Origin: Tetrahymena thermophila SB210
Lineage: Eukaryota > Ciliophora > Oligohymenophorea > Hymenostomatida > Tetrahymenidae
Length of the DNA: 64,000 bases
NCBI RefSeq assembly: GCF_000189635.1
Contig: NW_002476432.1
Span: 678,534 to 742,533, forward strand
Direction of reading: 5' to 3'
Part shown: piece after piece, positions 1 to 10,231 of the stretch
How positions within the stretch are numbered: position 1 is the first letter of the stretch
Layout: each line of letters starts with the position of its first letter
Notes under the pieces: generated by a model
The model's database searches: none
What the model was told of the DNA's origin: nothing
Seen by the model: only the letters and a program-made list of their open reading frames with translations
Program-made: the position numbers and the translations under genes

Positions 1-704
1 TAGGCTTTGATAAAAGCTAGTATTTAAAAAGCATTTAAATTAAAATATAGAAGATAAGAGAAGATCTTCAAACAAATTTACAATAAAAATTAGAAGTTTT
101 CTTAGGTAAAATCTAAAAATCAAGGAGTTAAAATTTAATTAATATTTTTAGGTTTTTAATTAATTGTTAGTATACTGCAATTTTTTGCAATTTAATTAAG
201 ACAAATTATTAATAATTCGGCTTTCTTCTATATTTTTTCGGAAAGGAAAAAAGAGTCTTCTAGACAATATAATTTCTAACTTTGAATTTGTTATGGTATG
301 CATATGTTAATGTTTGTTTTAAGTATAAATATAGTTTCAAAATAAATTGATATACAAATATTTTTAGAAATAAATAGATCAATGCATTAATTAATAAACA
401 GATAGATATTTAATAAATTGATAAAATTATAAGTTTTTGTATCAGAAAATATTTAAATATATTTTATATCAGCTAAAATTAATAAAGTCAGTTTTGAAAA
501 TAGTAAAAGAAAAAATAATTAATTAATTATAAATATGAATTATATATGTATTTTCAATAAAGCAACTACCAAATAAGTATACTGTATAGTTCTTAAAATG
601 ATTGATGTAATATAAAAAAAGATATTTATTTTTGTATAATAAATTTTTTAAATTTAATTTAAATTATAAAATTGTAATCAAAACAAACTCGCACAAAAAA
701 TACT

Positions 705-767
<63 letters not shown>

Positions 768-784
768 GTCTAATTGAAGAAAAT
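1..784. other. AT-rich left flank, no gene recognised
   Basis: Very AT-rich sequence with short homopolymer and TTAA-rich runs. No convincing exon was found on either strand. A second in-frame ATG at 605 precedes the kinase-like gene, but the sequence between it and 785 is low complexity and is more likely leader than coding. The last part is the GATA repeat listed separately. Confidence 0.5.
706..767. repeat. (GATA)n microsatellite in the 5' leader
   Basis: About fifteen perfect GATA units end 17 bases before the ATG of the pseudokinase gene. They stay open in the gene's frame (Ile-Asp-Arg-Gln repeats) because TAG is read as Gln, so a longer N-terminus cannot be excluded. A leader position is preferred because nothing upstream looks coding. 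Confidence 0.9.
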
Positions 785-3368
785 ATGTAGCAGCTTTTTG
801 ATAATCTAAAAGATTTATACAGTATTAATTTAATTGATAAAAATAATGATAGCAATTATGAAGAAGTTTAAGAGAGTAAAATAATATTTGTGGAGAAAGA
901 ATAATAAGATTATGCTCTAAAAATAATAAATTTAAATTAAAGTGAAAGTAATAAAATAGATGATGAGAGATTATAATAATAATTAATTTATGTGTAATTT
1001 TTAAAGAAAACTAACCATCCTAATATAGTTAGGTGCTATGATTATTACGTTATTGGTAATTATTTATGTATTCTTATGGAAAAATATTAATATAATTTAT
1101 CATAATGCTCATTCGATTATGGTTGCATGGATTGGGATGAAACAAACAAGTGTCGCTTATATTAGTTTTTTGATATTCTAAATGCAGTATCATTTATTCA
1201 TTAAAGTGGATTCTTAATAAGAAAATTGTCACTTAGTAAAATAGTTTTTGATGACGATTACCGTTTAAAAATTTATGATTTTTAGGTTTAATCTAAAGAT
1301 TTGTCTTTATTTCCTTCAAGCGATTAAAATTTGCAATCTTAATTTAGAATTGAGTAATAAAAACTATTTATTTCGTGTAACCAAAATTAATCTAAGCAAT
1401 AAAACAGCTGGATAATAGGAACGTTTTTGTATTATTTATGTATAAGAATCGGTGAAAATAAAGTCAACATGATAATAGATTTAGTTGAAGGGAAAGAGTC
1501 ATTTAAATAAATTGAAAATCTACACTAAGATTTGAATAATGTGCTAAAATTAATGATATAAAATAGAAATTAAGAGAATATCATAGTTTAAGCTATGAGT
1601 TTGCTGTCAGGAGTAGAAGACTATTAAGAAATAATAAAATTTCTTTAAGATTATTAGTTAGTAAAAAATGAAGAAGAATAATACCCAATAATCAAAAGAG
1701 GTAAATTAGTTAGATTTAATGATTCTCAGCCACATATTTTGTTTGAAAAATTAAATAAATTTCTACTTTAAAAATACCCTGAAAATATTGAGTACATTAT
1801 TGACAGAGTAATAATTCTATAACATGTAAAAGAAAATTTTGAAATAAGTATTGAATTATGCTAGAGAGCTTTGAAAATTGATTGCAATAATGAATAAGCT
1901 GAGTAATACCTTTGTTTGTCTTTAGCAGAAAAATACAAAGATAAATATATTGATTACTTTTTGGAATTCTTATTAAGATTTCCTGAAAATCAAATAGTAA
2001 TATCTAGATTAGCAAGCGCCTATTATGATAAAAAATAATATCAAAATGCATTAGAGACATACAGCTAATTATTATTATTAATTGACAAATAAGAAACTAA
2101 AATTCTCTCAAAATATTGGGTCTACATTTTTATTGGTAATTAATTAAATATTTTCAATATTTATTTATTAAATTAAAAAATTAAAAAATAAATTAATTAA
2201 TTACCATAAATCCTCATAAATTCTCACCAGCATAAATTTTCACAATATTTTGTGAATATTTTCACCATATAGTAATCCTGGAGTTTGGGGTGGGGGTTGG
2301 TGAGAATTAATGAGGATTTACGGTAATTACCTTGCAAAGTTAAAATTTAAATTTAATTTTTTATCCTAATTACTTTTTTTTAAATATTTGATCTTTATTT
2401 ATTTATGATTAGTTTTTAATTATTTATGGCTTAAAGATTAAATATTAAGAAAATAAATGAAAAAGTATGAGAAGCCTATTAAATTTTTTAATTTGAGAAT
2501 TGAATATTATGAATACAAAGGCTTACAATTTATTTAAAAAATTATAAATAGCATTAAAATTTCTTTCTTTTTACATTAATTTTTTAAGTAAATAAATAAA
2601 TTAAAAAATTAATTAATTACCTTGCAAAGTTAAAATAAATTATTTTAAATTAAATTTTTTATTCTAATTACTTTTTTTAAAATATTTGATCTTTATTTAT
2701 TTATGATTAGTTTTTAATTATTTATGTTACTTAAAGGTTAAATATTAAGAAAAATGAAAAAGTATGAGGAGTCTATTAACTTTTTCAATTTGAGTATTGA
2801 ATATTATGAATACAAAAATGGCTTACAAATTACTTTCTAAGAGCTAGTTAAGTCTTATACAAAACTAGAAAAATACTAAGTTGCTATTGGTTATTTGTAA
2901 AAAATTGAACCAAATTTAAGTTTTAGAAAATATTATATGGGAAAAATTTATTTTAAATTAGAAAAGTATGAAGAATCTCTAAAGTATCTTTAAAGTATTA
3001 GAATTAATTACAATTATAAACTCTAAGGTATGATATCTGAAATATACTTTAACTTAAAAGTTTATGATAAAGCAGTAGAAAGCTATAAGTAATGTAAATA
3101 TTTTTACAGCTACTACTATTACAATTTAGCTATATCCTATTATAGCTTGAATCAGCTATAAAATTCTATTTATTGTTCTAAAAAGTACCTTTAGAAATTT
3201 TAAGGAGAAATATATTAAGAAAACGAAGAATGTTTATTAACAGCTTTAAATTCTTATTTTCTAAAATAAAAATATTAAAAAGCACTCAAAATATGTTAAT
3301 AATAAATTAAACTAGGTCTAATAGATGATCATCAGATAGATCTTGCTAATTTAAAAAAATAAATTTGA
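785..3368 (+). CDS. Pseudokinase-like domain fused to TPR repeats
   Basis: Two exons (785-2135 and 2737-3368), phase-1 intron of 601 bp, 660 residues, stop TGA. Residues about 25-170 follow the protein-kinase fold: a VAIK-like lysine (ALKII, K46), an HPNIV segment (78-82), a hinge-like ILMEKY (96-101) and the catalytic-loop region. The HRD triad reads I145-R146-K147, the catalytic-loop Asn is replaced by Lys152, and DFG is D165-F166-Q167, so phosphotransfer looks lost. The C-terminal half is helical and TPR-like (for example LEKYEESLKYL and VYDKAVESYK), and the splice joins two TPR-like helices in frame. Kinase-TPR fusions are common in ciliates. Inference: a scaffold or regulatory protein rather than an active kinase. 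The start was chosen because 785 is the first ATG after the GATA repeat; ATG 605 is an alternative. Confidence 0.72.
2204..2323. mobile_element. MITE-like inverted-repeat element, copy A
   Basis: About 120 bp bounded by 26-bp terminal inverted repeats with two mismatches, of the form CC[A/G]TAAATCCTCAT and onward to TCTCACCA. The flanks are TAATTA on both sides (TAATTACC if the CC is assigned to the target). The related stretch at 2614 has the same flanking sequence uninterrupted, so this is a visible filled-versus-empty site pair. The centre has a small CACAATATTTTGTG palindrome and a G-rich tract. There is no coding capacity. A non-autonomous element is inferred; the superfamily is unknown. 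Confidence 0.7.
2324..2531 (+). repeat. Direct repeat copy 1 (decayed exon copy)
   Basis: Aligns with 2614-2832 at roughly 90% by eye: the same TACCTTGCAAAG start, the same intron tail, an acceptor-like TTAAAG ending at 2436, and then a degenerate version of the exon-2 start (MKKYEKPIKFFNL in place of MKKYEESINFFNL). Splicing it in through the donor-like GTAAAT at 2588 would shift exon 2 out of frame, so it is read as a duplicated, dead exon start. Confidence 0.6.
2614..2832 (+). repeat. Direct repeat copy 2 (functional exon start)
   Basis: Partner of 2324-2531. Includes the true end of the intron (acceptor at 2735-2736) and the first coding bases of exon 2. It lacks the inverted-repeat element and so shows the empty site. 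Confidence 0.65.
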
Positions 3369-4290
3369 AAATATTTTCATTAATTTAAATTTACTTTTAT
3401 TTATTAAGTTCATATGTCTTTGTTTGTTTTTTAATCACTTTACTTAAATTAATACTTACTTTTTACCATCTAAAGCTTCTAAAATTAACTATTTATTTAT
3501 TTCTTTACTTAATTACTTATTTGTGATTTGGATTCATTTTAAAAATGTTTTTTCTGGTTTTAAAAATTCTAAAATACTAAAGTTTTTGTATGTAAAAATA
3601 AATAAAAATATGATTCTTAGAATTAAAAATTTAAAATCTACTCCAAAAATCGAAATTTAAAATCCCCAAAAATCAAAAACAAATAAATCTAATAAAATCA
3701 TCAAATTTCAGTGTATATCCTTGAAAAAGGCAATATCCTTGGGTACTATACATATATAGATACATACATACATATATTTAAACAAAAAACATAAAAACAA
3801 ACTAGTTAGGATTATTTTTACACAGAAACTTAAAAATGTTAATAGAGTAATTAATTTTGTAATGAAATCAATATTTTTTAATTAATTCATTATATTTTCT
3901 TTTAAAAAATTAAAGTTAAAATAAAATTTTTATTAACAGAGTAATATTTATTTATTTATTATAATTAAAAATAAATGTATGTATTAGATTAACTTTCAGT
4001 AAATTTTACATCTTAAAAATAAAAAAATTATTTAATTTATGTAAATTTTCATTATTTTATTCATAAAAATAAAAATAACTTTCATTTTGATTTTAAATTG
4101 AATCAGCTACTACAAACAAACAAGGTATTTATGTATCATTTATTAACCTGATAAAAAGAATGATTCTGTCTAATTCATTTACATGATTAAATATTTTTAT
4201 TATGAAAGAATTTATAATATAAATTTAAACTCTAATAAAGATTATTTATTTATTAAAGAAAGACAAATAAATAAATAAATTTATTTTTAT
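3369..4290. other. Intergenic, convergent 3' ends
   Basis: AT-rich spacer between the 3' ends of the pseudokinase gene (+) and the secreted-protein gene (-). Contains short ATAC and TTTA runs; no exon or RNA gene recognised. Confidence 0.6.
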
Positions 4291-5466
4291 TCACTACAAA
4301 TAGATTTGAATATTAGATAAACCGAATGAAGCCTCTGCAGGGTCTTCTGTTTCGAGTGTGGAACCAAAAGATAAAATAATATTTTCTTTATTATGAGGAA
4401 CGACTATATCAATTTGGAAAGTAAGCTAGTATTCAGGATAGGGAGCTCCACAGACATTGATAGGATTTTAAGCATTTATTTTAGTAGTATCGTATTTCTA
4501 AACCCATACATATTCTTACTTAGTATTATCTGTTAAATGAGAATTAATCTTCATGAAACCAACTTCTCCCATCCATTAATCTATGAAGTGGTATTATGCA
4601 ACTACTCTTACTTAACTATGCTCAGGGATATTCTCATAAATTTTCTTTACTTCTCCCTTAGCGAAGTTATTAAATCCACCTAGCATGAATATGCCATCAC
4701 ATTTTGATGTAGAATTATCAGTCCATCCAACGATTTCCTCATTCTCATTACAAACATCCTATAAGTAAAGTTTCCATAATTTTAAGTCATTTTATCTGCA
4801 TATTAAAACAATTATTAATTAATTAACTAAATAAACAAAATATATATAATTCTAAAATTAAAAATAATATTTAATTAATTTTCTATTATTTGTGTTTTAA
4901 AATTGCTTTCATTCATTTATTTATTTTTAAGTATTTAATTCAATTTATCTAAATTTTAATTCAATAGATAATCTATGAAAATTATTAATGGATATTTTTA
5001 TGTCTTATGTAAATTGATTGCTCAATTCAATTGAAATTTTAGTAAAAGAAAGCTAGCTTATTTATGTTTTCTAATATATAATATTGAATAAGTAGACAAT
5101 TAATTACCTGTTAATTATGTCTTCTTTTATGTATATATTTTCTAACTTTGTATTGACTAAAATGTCAAAAATTCCCTCACTTATTTCTAAAATAGTAACA
5201 CTGCTATTTTCAATTTTGAATGCTCCTGTGTCAGCAAGTAGCTCAAAAGAAGCATAATTAGATTCAGAAGATAGCAATTTCAACAAACTATTATTTTCAT
5301 AATTGCTAGGTTTTATAGTAATTCCACTGCTGAGCGAAAGTGCATTTGATTCATTATTATCATCAGCATTAATACGATCTTATCTAAATTTATTTTTAAA
5401 TGCATAGATTAACGAAATCTAAGAGGCAATTTATATTATTATAAAGAGCTTTATAAAATATTTCAT
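4291..5466 (-). CDS. Secreted protein of a ciliate-type extracellular family
   Basis: Complement of two exons (5466-5108 and 4795-4291), 287 residues, ending TGA. The N-terminus MKYFIKLFIIIIQIAS is a clear signal peptide. There is no later membrane segment in the part read, so export is expected. The C-terminal two thirds (from LWKLYLQ onward) has regularly spaced Trp, Gly and Cys and segments such as HFIDQWMGE, YVWVQKYD, NVCGAPYPE and SFGSTLE. From general knowledge this arrangement resembles a repeated extracellular beta-rich module of large ciliate surface proteins, but no catalytic residues are visible and no function is assigned. The donor GTAATT and acceptor TGCAG keep phase 2 to 2. The gene is convergent with its left neighbour. 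Confidence 0.65.
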
Positions 5467-6831
5467 TTTGCTATATTTTTAAATCTAATTGCTTATTTTT
5501 TTTAGTTACTTCAACTATATACTTTAGAAGCTACCTAGGAATATTATATATTTTTTAGTTGCCCTTTTATCTAATAAATCAATCTTCTTATTTCTATCTT
5601 TGCTTTTAATTATTTAATTAATTTTCTATCCGTTTTAAAGAATTACGCAAAAACAAAGAATATGCTTTCAAAACTGAATAACAACAACAAAAAAACAAAC
5701 AAGCAAGCAAGCAAATTAGATTAAAAATGATTGAAATTTTTTGTGAGGAATACTTATTCAATCTTGTATGTATTAAAAGATAGTAAATATTTTGATCATC
5801 CATCATATTAAATGCAAAAAATAAATCATGTAAATCTTAAAGCAACTTCTACATTAATTTATTTTATTTTTTTTTAAAACTATGACAAAAATATTTTAAA
5901 ATAAATAATTTGAATTGATTGATATTATAATTAATAAAAATAAATTTAATCATAATCGATAAATAAATTAAAAATATTTCTTCATTTTAGATAAAAAGTA
6001 TTTATTTTCAATGACATATATATTCCTTAACTTTTAAAAATCTAAATTGAACTTTTACTTGAATTAAATAAAAGGTTACATATTTTATTTTAAATTAGTT
6101 AGTTAAATATTTCAATTAATTAATCTTATATTCAATTCCCTTATTTTTAGTCATAAATTAAAAAATAGTTTTCAAAAATATTAATAAATTTTAAGCTAAT
6201 AATTTTAATATAGTAATATAATTTATTTAGTTAGTTAATTAGTTAGTTGGTTTACTTAATTAAAATTCATAATAAATGAAATTTTAAAGTAGAGAAATAT
6301 AAATTAAATATAAGAATAAATAAATAAACTTTCTTAAAAATATAACTCGAAATTAAATAAAACTATTAAAACTAATTTTTTTTAAATTTAAATTTTCAAC
6401 CTTTTTTTTTATTTATTATTTTTACTAAATATTTATAAAAAGGTCTCTATATAACAACTTACGCCTTACTAATATTCTTGTGTAAAACTTTATCATGATC
6501 TTATAAAAAAACATGTAGCTTACTTTTATATTTTTGCTTAAGAAATATTTTAATAGCTTTTACTTACTTTTTATTAAAATTTAAGAACTAAATAAAATAA
6601 ATGGTGTGATTGATAAAATTAAAAATCATGTTAAGTATCAAATTTAAATCAGTAATATTATTTTTTATATTATATGATTAATAATATTCAGGTGTAGTTA
6701 GGTAGTTAGGTTATTTAGTTTATTTTTTTATAGTAATATTGAAATAATTTTAAATTATTTTTGCTGCTTCAATATTGTTCATTTGATTAGGTTTTGATTA
6801 ATGTTTTTATTGAGAGATATGTTTGATTATT
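5467..6831. other. Intergenic, no firm gene
   Basis: AT-rich, with TTAG-type repeats near 6225-6250. Apart from the weak small ORF at 5579-5806, nothing looks coding. Confidence 0.5.
5579..5806 (-). CDS. Possible 75-residue small membrane protein (weak)
   Basis: Opens with a double ATG and closes at TGA under the ciliate code. It contains one hydrophobic, Cys-rich stretch (LICLLACLFFCCCY) followed by a Gln/Lys-rich tail. Part of the hydrophobic run comes from a GCTT-type repeat, and base composition is like the spacer, so this may be chance. Confidence 0.2.
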
Positions 6832-9710
6832 TCATATATCTTGCACATCTATTTTTCCAAGAATATATTATTCATACTATTCAGGTGACAGATGGGCTTT
6901 TATGAACTTATCTTTTTCTATGAGATCTTTTGTAAGCTTTATAAATTTACATTTAAAAAATTAATTGAACTGAGATAAGTATTAATGAAACAAATTACTT
7001 CAGTAAAACTAAAATGAGAAGGCAGTTTAATAGAACCAGCACCGTAATTTCTTAAAATTCCACTTGTTTTGTAGCTATTATTGAGACTAAGCAAGCATAA
7101 AAGCATTGAGCTTTGATAAATTCTGTTTTGCTTAAGATCAATTTAAAGTTATTCTGCCAATTGATCTTTTAGTTATTTTAGTTCATAAATAGGTCTGTCT
7201 TCTAATTTAATTGTCTCGTTTTCTGCTTCATCTTGCTCATAATCTTAATTGTTACTTGCTTATTAAGCGTATTAAAATTTTTTGTTTTCCCCAAGAGCTT
7301 TTTTAAGAAGCTTAAAAAAATTTCATTAAATGAAAATGACTGATAAAAGAATAAGAAAGTTACATTTATTTGATTTGTTGAGCATTATAGCTGCACTTTT
7401 AACTATTCTATTTCTTCAAGTTGTGTAGAAATCAGAAATTTCAGTCTATTTTTCTTTTCCTGTTTTTCTAAAAAGACTTTATACTATTTACTTTCATAGA
7501 ATGTGTCATCAAATTTCAAAGGATAAATTGCTTCTTCAATCTAATCTATTTCTTTCTACAATTACTATATTTTTTAATTGATCTTTTTCTGAATTGTAGT
7601 TATTTTAAGCTATTTATCCTTGAAAGACTACATTTCCAATTTATTGTGCAAGCTATGATTATCGTCTTCATTTTTTATAACCTAATCAGCTGATTACCAA
7701 AATAAATAAACAAATAAATAAATAAACAAATAAATAAATAAACAAACAAACAAATAAATAAATTGTAATTGTTTATAAACTTTGAATAAAATATACCTTT
7801 ATCCATCATATCATTTATTTTGCTTTTCATCTGAAAGCTATTTTTAATTTATATAATGATCGATTCATGGTTGTGTATTCTTTCTTGCAGTATTTTTAAA
7901 CATTCATGATTCATTCTTACAAAGTTAGCATTCCTATCTTGTATATCTTTGGCTAAGTCTCTTTCATAGTTTTCCATTTTGGTGAGATTCTAAAGCTGAG
8001 AATTAAAGATCTAAATAAAAAATTCATTAAAAATAATTAATTAATTTTTTATTATTAAATTAAAAAATAAATTTAATTTACATTTAGGTTTTCTGCATTT
8101 GTTATTTTGTTTCTGTAACAAATGCTAATGATGTTGTTAATTCTGGCACACTGAGACTAATTTTCATTAAGTCTTTCTGTCATTTTTTCTATTCTCTCCT
8201 GCATTTTCTATAAACTGTCTTTACTTTCTTCAATTAAATTACTGTTCGGGTAGTTAGCATCCATTTTTTATATCACCTTCAACTATTTTGCTAAATTCAT
8301 ACTTTTTTTATTAGTTTGTTTGTTTGTTTATGTTTTTATTCAGATTGAAAAAAAGATTAATAAATAAATAAATAAATACTTTTCATAAACCAGAGAGTCA
8401 TACTCTTTTTGCATAAGCTAGTTTTGTTTTTAAAGAAACTCCAATTCTTTATCGGTTGAAATGTTCAGCTATTCCTTAAGTTTGGGAAGAATAATTATAT
8501 CTTTGTTTTCAGTTTATTTCACAGTTGCTATTATAGCTTTGCTGATTGATTCTTATAGAGACTGAAGATTAGTTCTCTCAGGAGATTTACTTTTGAAGAA
8601 GGATTTAGTTGTAATTGATTTTTAATTTATCAGAGATTAGTTTTAATTTGTTTTGTCTTATGGATCTGGACTTTGCTCGTTTTAAAGCATTGTACTTTTT
8701 TTTAATATTGGCAATAACTTAACAGAAGGAGGCTATTCTAGTATGGAGCCAAGGTCATTTTCGCTCTTTTAGAGCTTTTCCAAAGTCATTTATCTTTTGA
8801 TATTAAATTATTGAGTAGTTATCTGCAAAGCATTTTTCTTCATACTCTATTGTCTTTTGAACTGGGAGTCTTAGTTGATATTATTTTTTTACAAAACTTA
8901 AGAAGAGAAAGATGAATCACTTTTTAATTCACTTTCAAAAATGGAAGTCTCCATAAAAACCACATTTTTATTTGATGATTAAGCATGGGGCGAAAGACTT
9001 CTCCCAATTGTCTTTCCAAACTCTTTAAAAAAATTTAAATAAATTAAATTTAAAAAAAAGTAAAAATTTAAATTTAGAAAATTGAGTTTATTTTTGAAAT
9101 AAATAAATTATCTTATTAGAATTTTTTAATTGAGAAAAATGGAAAAAAAAGAAGGAAGGAATGAATGAATACATTGATAATTTGTTCTTAATTTTGAACT
9201 ATTGAAAAAGTTTGAAGTAGTTGTTTGTGAGGCTGTCAAATTAGGCTCAGTTTGTATTTTCTGAGAGTTATTAGGATATTAAACTACCTTGATTGAAAAG
9301 TTTTCTTGGAATGTTGTATTTTTTGTAGAGAGAGATGGCTGAGTCAAAGTATTATCAGCGTTTTGAGTTTGGTTTAAGAAAGTGCTATTTTGAGGAAATT
9401 AAGAGTTTTAAGCAAATAAATTTTGAGACTAAACTGAATTTTGCTACAAAGTTTGTGTATTTTGTAACATATTTGTTTATTATTTCTAAAAAATGCTTTT
9501 AGTATTCGTTTATAGCTAAGAACTTTTATAAAAAGTGCTTGCTTGTGTTTTCTTTTAAGAACTACAATTATCTAGCATCTTTTGCTTCATGTTTAAAATT
9601 ACTTACAAAGCTTCATCTCTGTATTTCTTTTCAAGATCATCAGCTTCTGCATTAAATTGATACTTACTAAATACGCTCATTAAATCTGAGTAGCTGATTT
9701 TGTTATTCAT
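6832..9710 (-). CDS. Long coiled-coil protein, Gln/Asn/Ser-rich N-terminus
   Basis: Complement of seven exons: 9710-9173, 9022-8380, 8301-8082, 8010-7797, 7689-7364, 7310-6999, 6936-6832. Every junction keeps phase; 785 residues, stop TGA. Residues about 55-330 are Gln/Asn/Ser-rich and probably disordered. From about 370 to 680 the protein is strongly alpha-helical with heptad-like spacing (LQKMQERIEKMTERL; IQKKINQKIQQLQKEID), i.e. coiled coil. The last residues contain HLSPEQYEQYILGK. No signal peptide, membrane segment or catalytic motif was seen. Such proteins are often cytoskeletal or ciliary, but that is only an inference. Several introns consist of AAAT or AAAC repeats. It points the same way as the NACHT-like gene about 0.5 kb upstream. 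Confidence 0.68.
7701..7762. repeat. (AAAT/AAAC)n array inside an intron
   Basis: Mixed tetranucleotide array filling most of the fourth intron (7690-7796) of the coiled-coil gene. Similar shorter arrays occur in many introns and spacers of the window. Confidence 0.8.
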
Positions 9711-10231
9711 GCTTGCCTATTTGTTATAAAGTTTCAATAATATATTTATTCCATGTTGTTATATTTAATTTTATAATAATCAGTTAAACTATTATTAATT
9801 CTAATATTTATTTTACTTTCTACAAAATAATAAAATAAATAAATAAAAATAAAACAGAAAACATTTTCTCTTTCTTTGATGCAAATCAATTTTTATTTTC
9901 AAATTAAAATATTAAGCCAAATTTAATTTTTATTTATCATTAAAATGTTTTTATGATAAAAATAATATTATAAACTAAAACATTTAAGCTCCATTAAGTT
10001 AAAATATTTTTTGGATGAAGGTTTGTTAATCTTTTAGAGCAAATCATCAAAATAATGAAATTGGTTAAATTAATTAAATGACTCTTACTTACTCTATGAA
10101 AATTTAACTATCAAAAACTATTAAGAGAAAATTGTATTTATTTTGTTAAAATCACAAATTAGTTTTAGTTCAAATTTAAAATAAAATTTTTAAGAAATTA
10201 AAAAATGATTATTGATTGATTAATTAATTAC
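9711..10231. other. Spacer or unresolved 3' end of the NACHT-like gene
   Basis: No TGA occurs in the NACHT-like gene's frame until about 9900, so the true stop probably lies here, perhaps after one more intron (candidate donor GTAATTAATT just below 10232, acceptor CTTAATAG near 10120). I could not decide the end from sequence alone. Confidence 0.4.

Larger units (their letters stand above)
2136..2736 (+). other. Intron with inserted element and decayed exon copy
   Basis: This 601-bp GT..AG intron is far longer than most introns in the window (about 50-160 bp). It contains, in order, a short inverted-repeat element (2204-2323), a diverged copy of the intron end plus the next exon start (2324-2531) and the authentic intron end. 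Skipping it restores frame: the split codon is G|GT, followed by residues QILRKMKKYEES. Confidence 0.7.

Noticed and set aside
664-855. Minus-strand frame across the GATA repeat
   Set aside because: Ser-Ile-Tyr-Leu repeats are an artefact of translating the microsatellite.
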